From: an uncultured Acidobacteriota bacterium
GTDB lineage: Bacteria > Acidobacteriota > UBA6911 > RPQK01 > JAJDTT01
Direction: 5' to 3'
DNA length: 64,000 nucleotides
Assembly (NCBI GenBank): GCA_951812665.1
Contig: CATOST010000025.1
Location: forward strand, 1 to 64,000
Under the pieces are notes generated by a model. That model was not told the origin of the DNA. It saw nothing but the letters and a program-made list of their open reading frames with translations, and ran no database searches. Every line of letters begins with the position of its first letter. Positions within the stretch are counted from its first letter, which is position 1. Below, piece after piece: positions 50,775-60,353 of this stretch. Made by a program: the position numbers and the translations under genes.

Positions 50775-52277
50775 ATGGCGGCACCGGTCCTCGAAGCCCG
50801 GCAGGTCAGCAAACGATTTCCCGGCGCCCTGGCTTTGGACCGGGTGGACCTCCAGGTCCACGGCGGCGAGGTCCTGGCCCTGGTCGGCGAGAACGGCGCC
50901 GGCAAGAGCACCCTGGTCAAGATTCTGGCGGGAGAGGAATTCCCGGACTCGGGACAGATCCTCATGGATGGATCCTCCGTTCAAATGGGGTCGGTCCAGA
51001 CCGCCTCTGGTCTGGGTGTGAACCTCATCCACCAGGAACTGAACCTCTCGGACAACCTGGACGTGACCGCCAACATTTTCCTGGGACGGGAGCCCCATCG
51101 CTTCGGGTTCCTCAACCATCGCCGACTCGAGCAGGCGGCGAGACCGATTCTGGAACGGATCGGACTCGACTGTTCTCCGGCCACCAAGGTCGCCCGACTC
51201 TCCATGGGCCAGCGGCAGTTGGTGGAGATCGCCCGGGCGCTGGCGGCCAAGTCCCGGGTCCTGATCATGGACGAGCCCACGTCGAGCCTCTCCCAAGGCG
51301 AGACCCGGAACCTGTTTCGGAACGTTCGGAAGCTTCGAGCCGAAGGGGCGGCGGTGATCTACATCTCTCACCGGCTGGGCGAGGTGAAGGAGTTGGCCGA
51401 CCGGGTCCTGGTGCTGCGGGACGGCGCCAACGCCGGCGAGTTGGCCCAAGACGAGATCGATCACGACCGCATGGTGCGGCTCATGGTGGGCCGGGACATC
51501 TCCAGCTACTACGGTCAGGTCCCCGACCAGCAGGGCACCGTCCGCCTGAAGATCCGGGACCTGCGGACCAGGGAACATCCCGGGCACCGTCTCGACCTGG
51601 AGCTGGCAGCCGGCGAGATCGTCGGCTTGGCCGGGCTGCTGGGATCGGGCCGCACCGCGTTGCTGGGGGCCCTCTTCGGCACCGACCCGGCCTTGGGCGG
51701 CAGCGTTCGGATCGATGGGGCCCCGGCCCGGATTTCCAAACCCATCGAGGGGATCCGGAAGGGCATCGCCCTGGTCCCCGAGGACCGGAAACAGCAGGGA
51801 CTGATCCTCCGAATGGGTGTGGAGGAAAACGTCTCATTGGCCTCCCTGAGACACCATCGGCTCCGGGGCGGCTTCGTCAACCGCCGTCTACACCGGCGCC
51901 AGACGGCCCGGATGATTGCCAGACTCGGCATCCGCACGCCCGGCGCTGATGCCACCACCGAGCACCTCTCGGGCGGAAACCAGCAGAAGGTGGTTCTGGC
52001 CAAGTGGCTCTCCCTGAAACCGAAGGTCCTGCTCCTGGACGAGCCCACTCGCGGCATCGACATCGGCTCCAAACAGGAGATCTATCACCTGATCGAAGCG
52101 CTCTCCGAAGAAGGGACCGCCATCCTCTTCGCCAGTAGCGAGATGGAGGAGATCCTGAGACTCTCGCGGCGGGTCCTGGTGATGCACGAAGGGCGGATCA
52201 GCGGAGAGCTTTTTCAGGGAGAGCTTACGGAAGAAGCGGTTGCCCGGCTGGCCACCTCCCCGAAGGAAGCGGCATGA
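50775..52277 (+). CDS. rbsA: sugar ABC transporter ATPase, double-domain (RbsA/MglA type)
   Basis: A 500-residue fused ATPase with two ABC cassettes. Cassette 1: Walker A GENGAGKSTLVKIL, signature LSMGQRQLVEIARAL, Walker B RVLIMDEPTSSLS. Cassette 2: degenerate P-loop GLLGSGRTALLGAL, LSGGNQQKVVLAKWL and KVLLLDEPTRGIDIG. This asymmetry is standard for RbsA-class proteins. It starts 37 bases after the binding protein, and its TGA overlaps the permease ATG. Confidence 0.93.
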   Translation: MAAPVLEARQVSKRFPGALALDRVDLQVHGGEVLALVGENGAGKSTLVKILAGEEFPDSGQILMDGSSVQMGSVQTASGLGVNLIHQELNLSDNLDVTANIFLGREPHRFGFLNHRRLEQAARPILERIGLDCSPATKVARLSMGQRQLVEIARALAAKSRVLIMDEPTSSLSQGETRNLFRNVRKLRAEGAAVIYISHRLGEVKELADRVLVLRDGANAGELAQDEIDHDRMVRLMVGRDISSYYGQVPDQQGTVRLKIRDLRTREHPGHRLDLELAAGEIVGLAGLLGSGRTALLGALFGTDPALGGSVRIDGAPARISKPIEGIRKGIALVPEDRKQQGLILRMGVEENVSLASLRHHRLRGGFVNRRLHRRQTARMIARLGIRTPGADATTEHLSGGNQQKVVLAKWLSLKPKVLLLDEPTRGIDIGSKQEIYHLIEALSEEGTAILFASSEMEEILRLSRRVLVMHEGRISGELFQGELTEEAVARLATSPKEAA

Positions 52278-53410
52278 ACAAGTCGCGGGGCATTCTGCTC
52301 CTGTTGCTGGCGGTTTCCGCCTTCAGCGCACTGATGAACCCGGACTTCCTGACGCCTTACAACCTGCAGAACATCATCCGTTGGACTTCGCTGTTCGGGA
52401 TCCTGAGCATCGGTGTCGCCTTCGTCATCATCACGGGCGGAATCGACCTCTCCATCGGCTCCCTGGTGGGCCTGGTGGGGTGTCTCCTCCCAATGCTCCT
52501 AATCGACCAGGGCATGGGAGCCGCCGGCGCCCTGGGGGCAGTCCTCGCCGTCAGCCTTCTGATCGGTCTCGCTCACGGACTCCTGGTCACCCGGCTGCGG
52601 CTCCAACCCTTCGTGGTCACCCTCTGCGGCCTGCTCCTGTACCGCGGGTACGCGCGCTACCTGACGGCGGACCAGACCCAGGGATTCGGGACCGGGTTCC
52701 AGGAACTCAAGCAGCTGGCCACCGGCAAGCCCATCACTCTGGCGGTTCTGGCCGCCGCGGCCGGAGCGGCCATTCTGATCTGGACTCTGGTCCGAAGAAT
52801 CCGGAGACGGACCGACACGGATCCCCCGGCGGCGAAGACACGCTGGCTGGGGTCGGCGGCGGGCGCCCTGCTGGTTCTGGCCGGAGCCGCGGTCCGGTTC
52901 GGCGACATCCAACCAATCTCCCGGATCCTGATCCCGGCCCCCTTCCTGATCATGATCGTGCTGGCGTTGCTGGCGGGGCTCTTCCTGAACCACACCATCT
53001 ACGGACGCTACCTGCTGGCCCTGGGCCGGAACCGGGAGGCCGCCCGCTACAGCGGAATCGACACCGACCGCATGGTGATCCTGGCCTACGTCATCTGCTC
53101 CCTCATGGCCGGCATCGGAGGCATCCTCTTCGCCCTGGACATCAATTCCATACAGCCGTCGGGACACGGCAACTTCTATGAGCTCTACGCCATCGCGGCG
53201 GCGGTGCTGGGGGGATGCAGCCTGCGAGGAGGCGAGGGCTCGATCCTGGGCGTGGTGCTGGGAGCCGCGGTCATGCGGGTCCTCTACAACGCCATCAATC
53301 TCTTGGGGATCCCCACCCAGTTGGAATTCGCCATCATCGGGGGAGTCATCCTGGCCGGGGTGGCGGGAGACGAACTGGTCCGCAAGATCATGGCGCAGCG
53401 CCAGTCGTGA
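52274..53410 (+). CDS. rbsC: sugar ABC permease (RbsC type) with an enlarged central loop
   Basis: A 378-residue permease. Motifs: NPDFLTPYNLQNIIRWTSLF, VIITGGIDLSIGSLVGLVG, FVVTLCGLLLYRGYARYLT, GRYLLALGRNREAARYSGID and LGGCSLRGGEGSILGVVLGA. Between residues of about 155 and 215 there is an extra hydrophobic pair with a charged loop (LVRRIRRRTDTDPPAAKTRW), making it longer than the usual 320-residue RbsC. The last codons, VRKIMAQRQS and stop, recur in each unit of the tandem array that follows. Confidence 0.88.
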   Translation: MNKSRGILLLLLAVSAFSALMNPDFLTPYNLQNIIRWTSLFGILSIGVAFVIITGGIDLSIGSLVGLVGCLLPMLLIDQGMGAAGALGAVLAVSLLIGLAHGLLVTRLRLQPFVVTLCGLLLYRGYARYLTADQTQGFGTGFQELKQLATGKPITLAVLAAAAGAAILIWTLVRRIRRRTDTDPPAAKTRWLGSAAGALLVLAGAAVRFGDIQPISRILIPAPFLIMIVLALLAGLFLNHTIYGRYLLALGRNREAARYSGIDTDRMVILAYVICSLMAGIGGILFALDINSIQPSGHGNFYELYAIAAAVLGGCSLRGGEGSILGVVLGAAVMRVLYNAINLLGIPTQLEFAIIGGVILAGVAGDELVRKIMAQRQS

Positions 53411-53868
53411 CGTGGAGCGCCGTAGGAGCGGCGGCATCCCTGCCGCCGATTGGAGCGGCGTCTTTCAGGCGCCGACCGAAGTCCGCAAGATCATGGCGAG
53501 GCGCCAGTCGTGACGGGGAGCGGCGTCTTTCCAGGCGCCGTAGGAGCGGCGGCATCCTTGCCGCCGATTGGAGCGGCGTCTTTCAGGCGCCGACCGAAGT
53601 CCGCAAGGTCGTGCCGCAGCGCCAGTCGTGACGGGGAGCGGCGTCTTTCCAGGCGCCGTAGGAGCGGCGGCATCCTTGCCGCCGATTGGAGCGGCGTCTT
53701 TCAGGCGCCGACCGGAGTCCGCAAGGTCGTGGCGAGGCGCCAGTCGTGACGGGGAGCGGCGTCTTTCCAGGCGCCGTAGGAGCGGCGGCATCCTTGCCGC
53801 CGATTGGAGCGGCGTCTTTCAGGCGCCGACCGGAGTCCGCAAGGTCGTGGCGAGGCGCCAGTCGTGAC
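53411..53868. repeat. tandem array carrying copies of the rbsC-type gene 3' end
   Basis: Four units follow the permease stop: 53411-53513 (103 bp), then 53514-53631, 53632-53749 and 53750-53867 (118 bp each). Every unit holds two hairpin modules (GGCGGCA-TCCT-TGCCGCC, and CGGCG...CGCCG) and ends with about 36 bp copied from the permease 3' end, encoding VRKIMARRQS, VRKVVPQRQS or VRKVVARRQS plus TGA. The 118-bp units also carry an extra GGGGAGCGGCGTCTTTCCAG at the front. The last two units are almost identical. The array stops three bases short of the convergent SDR stop codon. Confidence 0.9.
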
Positions 53869-53871
53869 GGA

Positions 53872-54672
53872 TCATTCCATCCGGGGCTTGGCGCCGTAAT
53901 ATTTGAACGAGGGAATGAGATGGCCGGCGGTGATTCCGCCATCCACCTGGATCACCTGCCCCGTGATCCAGTCGCTGTCGCTGCAGGCCAAAAAGACCGC
54001 CGCGGCCGCCACGTCCGCCGGCGTCCCGAAACGGGAGAGGGGCGTGTACTGCATCCAGGCGGCATACAGCGCACCGTCCTTGTCCGGAGGCGGATCCTTG
54101 GGAACGGGCACGGCTCCCGGCGCGATGCAGTTGACCTGGATGTTGTAATCGCCCAGATCGAAGGCGGCGCCCCGGGTGAAGTTGAGGATTCCCGCCTTGG
54201 TCGCTTCGTATAGGGAACAGTAGTGGGTCCCGCCCAGTCCGTGGACCGACGACATGGTGATGATCTTGCCGCTGCCCTGGGACTTCATGGCCTGGGCGCC
54301 GATGCGGACCGTCAGGTAGGTGCCGATGAGGTTGGTCCGAACCAGCTTCTCGAACTCTTCCACTTGGGTTTCCAGCAGCGGCTTGGCCAGACCGAAGCCG
54401 GCATTGGCCACAACGATGTCCAGCCGGCCGAAGCGCTCCAACGCCGCATCCACCATGGCCTGGACCTGGTCCTCCCGGGAGATGTCGGCTTGGAACAGGA
54501 GGCTCTTCCTGCCAAGGCTTTCCACCAAGTCGGCGGTCTCCTGCCCCCCTGCCCGGTCGCTGTGGTAGTTCACGACGCAGTCGGCGCCCTCCTCGGCAAA
54601 GGCCCGGCAGATCCCCGTGCCCAGTCCCCCGGAAGACCCCGTCACCAGCGCCACCTTGTCCTTGAGTCTCAT
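53872..54672 (-). CDS. short-chain dehydrogenase/reductase (glucose/3-oxoacyl reductase-like)
   Basis: A 266-residue classical SDR: VALVTGSSGGLGTGICRAFA, DIVVANAGFG, LIGTYLTVRIG, Ser in ITMSSVHGLGG and YEATKAG with the catalytic Tyr-x3-Lys. The end, WITGQVIQVDGGITAGHLIP, is followed by a short tail. Asn after the second strand (VVNYHSDRAG) fits the glucose 1-dehydrogenase group. ATG 54672 has GGAGGG five bases upstream; the longer frame to 54693 is not needed. Next to the sugar transporter but convergent, so a shared sugar role is only a guess. Confidence 0.87.
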   Translation of the reverse strand: MRLKDKVALVTGSSGGLGTGICRAFAEEGADCVVNYHSDRAGGQETADLVESLGRKSLLFQADISREDQVQAMVDAALERFGRLDIVVANAGFGLAKPLLETQVEEFEKLVRTNLIGTYLTVRIGAQAMKSQGSGKIITMSSVHGLGGTHYCSLYEATKAGILNFTRGAAFDLGDYNIQVNCIAPGAVPVPKDPPPDKDGALYAAWMQYTPLSRFGTPADVAAAAVFLACSDSDWITGQVIQVDGGITAGHLIPSFKYYGAKPRME

Positions 54673-54720
54673 GCGTCCCTCCCCGCCCTCCATCTGAAGT
54701 GATCTCCGGTTTCGCTCATA

Positions 54721-54746
54721 GGAGGGAGGACATTCCTGTCCCCCTC
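54721..54746. repeat. GGAGGGGGG-type hairpin element, copy d
   Basis: GGAGGGAGGAC, loop ATTCCT, GTCCCCCTC. Same family as the copies at 42414-42550, with one A in the G-run that creates a stem mismatch. It sits 49 bases upstream of the SDR start, a single copy without any gene tail. Confidence 0.6.
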
Positions 54747-54843
54747 TTCATCCCCGATCCGGAACCGCTGGCTGGAATGTCTCCACTCCCAAATTCCCTT
54801 TTCCTGCCGGGATTGAGCCAGCCCGCGCCCGGTGGGGACCTTC

Positions 54844-54963
54844 CTAGTCCACAAGGCGATCCTCAATGCTCGACACCCGTCCATCCAGCCTCTCCAGACA
54901 CTCTTTAATCTGGTAAAGAAAGAAACACATCACTGCTATTCCGACAACTGTGAGTACGCCCAT
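54844..54963 (-). CDS. 39-residue single-pass membrane miniprotein
   Basis: The frame ATG 54963 to TAG 54844 has a strong Shine-Dalgarno, AGGAGG, seven bases upstream. The product starts MGVLTVVGIAVMCFFLYQIK (one transmembrane helix, about residues 2-18) and continues ECLERLDGRVSSIEDRLVD, an amphipathic heptad-like helix with Leu/Val/Ile spacing. I do not recognise a family. The local sequence is more A/T-rich than its surroundings. A TACAAT box lies about 80 bases upstream on the same strand. The tail could mediate oligomerisation or partner binding. Confidence 0.6.
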   Translation of the reverse strand: MGVLTVVGIAVMCFFLYQIKECLERLDGRVSSIEDRLVD

Positions 54964-55291
54964 AATTCCCCCTCCTGGACCCGTTATTCAGATCAGCCGA
55001 TTCAATGGAGTCAGGACAACCCAACGTGCCTCTCCACTTGCCCTTTATTGTAGACCAGACGTTTCTTGAACAGTGTCTCGTGCAGGTCCGGAACAAAACC
55101 CCTGTAATGTAGTGGCACGTACATGGACGCTGCACAGGATGATCCGCTACTCTCGGAGCCTCCCAATCACGCGCTGATTTGCAGCCCACGAACCTCAAGA
55201 TGCAGAACCTCCGATACCCCAGGCCGCTGATAGAACGCCAGGGTTGGAGTTGCCGGGCTCGATGAGCAGGGTGTCAGTTGAGTCCCGAACC
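54964..55291. other. gene-free stretch upstream of the SDR at 55292
   Basis: 328 bases with lower G+C than the rest. It holds the ribosome binding site and presumed promoter of the minus-strand miniprotein gene at the left side. No tRNA or other RNA gene was recognised. In-frame ATG 55262 could extend the SDR by ten residues. Confidence 0.4.
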
Positions 55292-56299
55292 ATGGCGGAC
55301 CGGCCCCTGCGTGACCGGGTGTCCGTCGTCGCCGGCGCGACCCGCGGCGCCGGCCGCGGCATCGCCCGCATGCTGGGGGCGGCGGGGGCCACCGTGTACT
55401 GCACCGGTCGCAGCGTGCGGGGCCACCCCGCCACCCCCGGGCGGCCCGAGACGATCGAGGAGACGGCGGAGATGGTCACCGCTGAGGGTGGCCGGGGCAT
55501 CGCCGTACGTACCGACCACACCATTGAGTCCGAGGTCGAGAACCTCTTTGCCCGCATCCGCGACGAACAGGGTCGGCTCGACGTTCTCGTCAACGACATC
55601 TGGGGCGGCGATGCGCTGACGGAGTGGGGATCGCCCTTCTGGACGCTCTCCACGGCCCAGGGCGTCAAGTTGCTCGAACGCGCCGTCCACAGTCACATCA
55701 TCACAAGCCGGCACGGGGCACCGCTGATGGTCGAGCGCAATGCCGGGCTCATCGTCGAGGTGACCGACGGCGACACGCATGGGTACCGGGGAAACCTCTT
55801 CTACGACCTGGCCAAGAACGCCGTCATCCGGCTCGCCTACGCCATGGCCGCCGACCTGCACGCCCATCACGTGACCGCGCTGGCGATCACCCCGGGCTTT
55901 CTTCGCTCCGAGGCGGTGCTCGATGCCTTGGGCGTCACCGAGGCGAACTGGCGGGACGGCATCGAGATAGATCCCTATTTCGCCGAGTCCGAGACGCCCT
56001 GCTTCGTCGGCCGAGCGGTGGCGGCGCTGGCCGCTGATCCCCATGTCGAGCAGAAGAACGGCAGGCTGTTCTCAAGCTGGGGACTGGCAAGGGAGTACGG
56101 TTTCACCGACCTCGACGGGCGGACGCCCGACTGGGGCCGCTTCTTCAAGCGCAAGGTGCAGGAAATCATCGAACGGCACACGCCGCCAGACGACATGGAC
56201 CGTTTCGTCGTTCGCTCCCGGCTCTACCAAGCCGAACTCGACCCGTTCGCGGACGACGAAGCCGCGCGCCTGCGCGCTTGGCTGGACCGACTGAAGTGA
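55292..56299 (+). CDS. long-form SDR family oxidoreductase
   Basis: A 335-residue SDR, longer than the classical 250: cofactor motif VSVVAGATRGAGRGIARMLG, ATVYCTGRSVRG after the second strand (NADP-type Arg), VLVNDIWGGDALTEW in place of NNAG, IVEVTDGDTHGYRGNLFYDL and YDLAKNAV with Tyr-x3-Lys, then ITPGFLRSEAVLDALGV. The NDIWGGD and GFLRSE motifs mark a distinct actinobacterial-looking subgroup. ATG 55292 starts the homology. Codon choice with frequent GCC/CGC resembles its neighbours, though the gene is flanked by A/T-richer DNA. Substrate unknown. Confidence 0.85.
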   Translation: MADRPLRDRVSVVAGATRGAGRGIARMLGAAGATVYCTGRSVRGHPATPGRPETIEETAEMVTAEGGRGIAVRTDHTIESEVENLFARIRDEQGRLDVLVNDIWGGDALTEWGSPFWTLSTAQGVKLLERAVHSHIITSRHGAPLMVERNAGLIVEVTDGDTHGYRGNLFYDLAKNAVIRLAYAMAADLHAHHVTALAITPGFLRSEAVLDALGVTEANWRDGIEIDPYFAESETPCFVGRAVAALAADPHVEQKNGRLFSSWGLAREYGFTDLDGRTPDWGRFFKRKVQEIIERHTPPDDMDRFVVRSRLYQAELDPFADDEAARLRAWLDRLK

Positions 56300-56349
56300 C
56301 GCGAATCGCTCTCCGCTTCCTCCCTCTCCAATTCAAAATTCCTGGAGGT

Positions 56350-56358
56350 TGCTATACT
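56350..56358 (+). promoter_or_regulatory. extended -10 directly upstream of the second FG-GAP gene
   Basis: TGCTATACT with six bases between it and ATG 56365, so transcription would begin at or next to the start codon. GGAGG lies upstream of the -10 and would not be in the mRNA. Confidence 0.5.
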
Positions 56359-56364
56359 CGCGGG

Positions 56365-59136
56365 ATGAGAACATTCGGATTTTTCCTCTCCCTGATCCTT
56401 ACCCTTTCCCCACTGCAGGCAGCCAAGAAAACCGTCTGGGTCGAAGACTCGTTCCAGGACTTCGCCGACGGGCGGCTGGACGCCTCCGGCCAGAACCTGT
56501 ACGTGAGCCGGGACGGCTCCATCCGCACCATCCACCGTTTTGACCTGAACCAGGACGGCTTCCTGGACCTGGTCTTCAACAGCACCCACGACACCGCCGG
56601 ATACGTGCCGGGAACCCTGGTCTCGGCGAATTCGGACGGTAGCCTCCTTGAGTCGCCTCTGGCGGTGGAGGGAAGCAAGGGCCTCGCCGCGGCCGATCTG
56701 AACCGGGACGGCCACCCCGACCTGGTCTTCTGTCCCAACCACGGCGGCATCCAGAACCCGCGCCGGCTGCTGACCATCATCTGGGGAGGCGAGGACGGCT
56801 GGCCGGCCTCCCGGAGCAACGGCGTACTTCCCGTGTACGGTGCCGAAGCCGTGGCCATCGCCGATCTGAACCGGGACGACTGGCCCGACATCGTGACCCT
56901 GAACCGGGAGGCGTGGCTCCCCGGTCAACCCGAGGGGAACATCGTCCGCATCTTCTGGGGTAGCGAACGCGGATACCTGCTGGCGCGCCGTCTGGACCTG
57001 GGCGTGCCTGACGGCATCGACCTGGTCGCTGAGGACCTGGACGGGGACGGAGGCCGGGACGTGGCGGTCTTGGCCAAGGGGAGTGTCCATCTGCTCTGGT
57101 CCACGCCAGGGGCAACGGCGAAAGCTCCCGAATCGACGCGGATCTCGCTGCCGGGATCCAAAGGGATTTCGTTGGCGGCGGACGACGTGAACCGGGACAG
57201 GATGCCCGATCTCCTGGTCGGAACGGGAGGCGACGACCTCTACCTGGCGGAAGGGAGTCCGGGCCGCCGGTTTCAGACGGCGGTCTCGATCCCGGCGTTT
57301 CCCGCCACGCACGTTGCTTCGGGACTTCTGGACGCGGACGATTGGCCGGACCTGGTCCTGGTGGATCTGGCCCTTTCCCGAGCCGGCGGAGGAGAAATCG
57401 CCGGCGCCGGCCGCGACTTGAACCAAGTCCGGGTGCTGTGGGGCGGGCCATCCGGCTATTCCAGGGAAGATCGACTCGATTTGGAGGCTCCCTTCGCGTC
57501 GGCTTCCGCCATCGGCGACTTGAACGCCGACGGCCGCGCGGATCTGACGCTGGCCCGCTACCAGGGCGCCGACAGCTTCACCACCGATTCCTGGATCTAT
57601 TGGGGCAAAGAAGGTCGAACTCTGGAGAGATCGGGACAGGGCGTCAAGACCATCGGAGCGACCGACGTCGTCGTCATCCCGGACCGAGATTCGGTTCCGG
57701 CCCATGCCGCCTTCTCCAACAGCCGAAAAGGGACCGTGGACGAGAAGGTGCCGCTCCAGGTCTATTGGGGTGGACCCAAGGGCTTCGACGCCGATTCCGT
57801 CTGGGAAATTCCGTTTCAGAGCGGGTACGAATCCACCGGCGCCGACCTGAACGCCGACGATTACGCCGACCTGGTGGTCCTGAACTCGGGCCATGGCGGC
57901 GCGGCGACCCTGGCCTCGCCCATTCTGGGAGCCAACATTCTGTGGGGAGGCGCCGAGGGCTTCGACCTGGCACGCCGGACGACGCTGCGGGAACTCAATC
58001 TCGGGTCCAGCAACGTCGCCGATCTGGACCGGGACGGCTATTTGGACCTGGTGCTGGGCGCCTTCGAGGACCGGGACCCGGAGACCCCCGAAGAACTGGT
58101 CATCCACTACGGGACGGAACGGGGGTTCGACGGCAGCCGCAGAGCCGCCATCCCCTCGCCGGGACGGTCCACCGGATGCCTGGTGGCCGATTTCAACCGG
58201 GACGGGTGGCTCGACATCACCGTCCACTCCAGTCTCGCGGACCGGGTCAGGGTCTTCTGGGGCGGTCCCGGAGGGTTCGACGCGAAACGGCAGGGAGGCC
58301 TGGATTCCCCCATGCCCATCAGCCTGGAAACGGCGGACCTGAACCAGGACGGCTTCCTGGACCTGTTGGTGGGAAGCTACTACGACAAGCCGTCGGGTCA
58401 CCACGACACCGGGAGCCTCATTTTTTGGGGCTCACAGGCGGGATTTCGGCCCTGGAACTCACAGTGGCTTCCCGGCTTCACACCCATCGGCCTGGCCGTG
58501 GCCGACTGGGACGGCGACGGGTACCTGGACATCTTCTCTCCCCACTACCACGCCGAGCTCACCCGCGAGTCTCTTCCCTGCTACCTCTACTGGGAGGACC
58601 CGATGGTCTGCAAACCCGGAACCGGACCATCCTAATCTGTGATTCGGCCCACGACGCCCAGGCGGGCGATTTTTCGACCGGGACGGACGCCTGGACGTGG
58701 CCGTGTCGTGCCATACCAAGGACGGCGACCACCACACCCATTCCGGGTCTATTTCAACGACGGCAACCGCTTCGCCGATCCCCGGGTCCAGTTCCTGCCC
58801 ACCATCGGGCCCCACTGGATGGGCGACCAGGACATGGGCCACATCGTCCATCGACGCTGGGAGCAGACGTACGAGTCGTCTGTGTTCCAGTGGGAGCAAA
58901 CCGCCGACGGCGCCACTCTCGAGTATCAGGCCGACGCCCCGGAAGGCACACGTCTGAGCTTCGAGTTGCGCGCCGCGGACACTCCGGAGGCGCTTCAGGG
59001 AATCGGCTGGAAACCCTTGGAGGGGGATGCTGCCGTGGAGGAGACCGACCGCTGCCTCCAATACCGGGTGACGCTTGGATCCGACAACGGAGACCGCTAC
59101 CCGGTCCTCAAGCGGGTCGCGATCTCGTTGGAGTAA
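56365..59136 (+). pseudogene. secreted FG-GAP/VCBS repeat propeller protein (paralogue B), 3' end frameshifted
   Basis: The open frame 56365-58635 encodes a signal peptide (MRTFGFFLSLILTLSPLQA) and about twelve DLNxDGxxDLV / WGGPxGF repeats, like the protein at 46707. It ends early at LYWEDPMVCKPGTGPS. The expected continuation is present but in shifting frames: GGPDGLQTRNRTILICDSAH (from about 58590), DRDGRLDVAVSCHTKDGDHH (about 58673-58740), then RVYFNDGNRFADPRVQFLP to stop at 59136. That last part includes the C-terminal domain DMGHIVHRRWEQTYESSV shared with paralogue A. Three single-base shifts (near 58590, 58671, 58740) are needed. Either a recent pseudogene or consensus errors. Confidence 0.8.
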
Positions 59137-59215
59137 GGGGACCCGGTCCCGGCCCAGATTCCTCGTGGACACCGGATTGGGGAGGACGGTCGCACAGCCG
59201 TGGCGACGACTTCGA

Positions 59216-60316
59216 CTATTTTCCTTTCAATACCGAATCGATGAACCGGAAGGCTTCGTGCCGGACTTCGTCCGGGAACTCGTGGCCGGTGTCGGGATGC
59301 CGGACGATGAGGTTCTTCTCATCGTCCAAGAGGCGGTAGACGGGTTTCGCCGCGGCGACACAACGGTCGACGCTCCTCCATTGGAAGTTGCCGTCTCCCA
59401 GCGGGGCATTGACGAAAATGGGGCGTGGAGCCAGGGCGCCCAGCAACTCGTGGAAGTCGAAGGGGATCTCCTCCAGCCGTCCCCGGTAGTTGGACAGGCG
59501 GGGCATATACCGGATCTGGCACCAGCCCTTCCCGAAGTACCAGCGAGCCGTGTCGCCGCCGTAATAATCCAGGTAGGAATCGAATCCGCAACTGCTGACC
59601 ACGGCCTGGATGCGCTGGTCCAGCACCGCCGTATAGATGGCATTGTGCCCGCCCAACGATTGGCCGATTGCGGCGAACCCCGGTGTGGCGTCCACGTAGG
59701 GCAGCGACGCCAGCAGGTCCAGGCCGCGGGAATTGTCCCCAGACGGCCTTCATGGTGCCGCTCACATAGCCGAGGGCTCCAGATTCGGCCAGTAGTTGGC
59801 CATGTGAGGATAGGCGGGCGATAGGGTGACGTAACCCCGCTCGGCCAGCTCCTTGGCATAGGCGCGTCCACGCCGGGACCCCGGCTCGACGACGACCTTG
59901 TGGCCCACTTCCATGTTGGTCCCGTGCAAGCAAAGCACCGCCGGGGCCCGCCGTTCTCCCGCCAGCACGTCCTTGGGAATACAGAGGTAAGCCGGGGTCC
60001 GCGACTCCGGTTCAGACTGGTAGGTGATGAGGCGCCGAACGTAGGCACCGCGATCGACCTCCTCCACGACCCGAGGTTGCAGGGGAACGCGGCGGTCCTC
60101 GCCGGGCATCTCACCCATCACCTCCTGCATCCCCCGGATGATCTCGGCTCGCCGAAGTTCCCAGTCCGCGGCCGTCTCAACTGGACGGATTTTTCCCTGG
60201 GAATCCCGATATTGGAGTAGTTCGTTGCGGTCCAGGCGGACGTGCTCGCCACTGCCTGCGGCGACGGGTTCGATCACGACCAGGAAGAGTCCCCAGAGGA
60301 GCAGGAATGAGCTCAT
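59216..60316 (-). pseudogene. secreted alpha/beta-hydrolase (acetylxylan esterase / dienelactone hydrolase type), frameshifted
   Basis: The N-terminal frame (60316-59762) has a signal peptide (MSSFLLLWGLFLVVIEPVAA) and APAVLCLHGTNMEVGHKVVV, then GYVTLSPAYPHMANYWPNLE. The C-terminal frame (59695-59216) has the nucleophile elbow AIGQSLGGHNAIYTAV, PRPIFVNAPLGDGNF and TGHEFPDEVRHEAFRF with the catalytic His. A third frame supplies LGYVSGTMKAVW between them. Two shifts (about 59778 and 59740) restore a continuous protein of roughly 365 residues. All catalytic parts are present, so it is either a young pseudogene or misread. Confidence 0.75.
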
Positions 60317-60353
60317 GGCATCGTCTCGGCGGTGCGGAAGGGCAGGTCAGGCA

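Noticed and set aside
53450..53867. Overlapping 99-175-codon frames inside the tandem array
   Set aside because: They simply read through the repeat units (PPIGAASFRRRP repeated) and have no start signals; no sign of a real repeat protein.
53411..53868. Possible CRISPR array because of regular 118-bp units
   Set aside because: There are no unique spacers; whole units repeat in tandem and contain gene-tail copies, and no cas gene is near.
54964..55291. tRNA gene in the A/T-richer gap
   Set aside because: No cloverleaf with a T-loop GTTCRA box and matching acceptor arms could be drawn.
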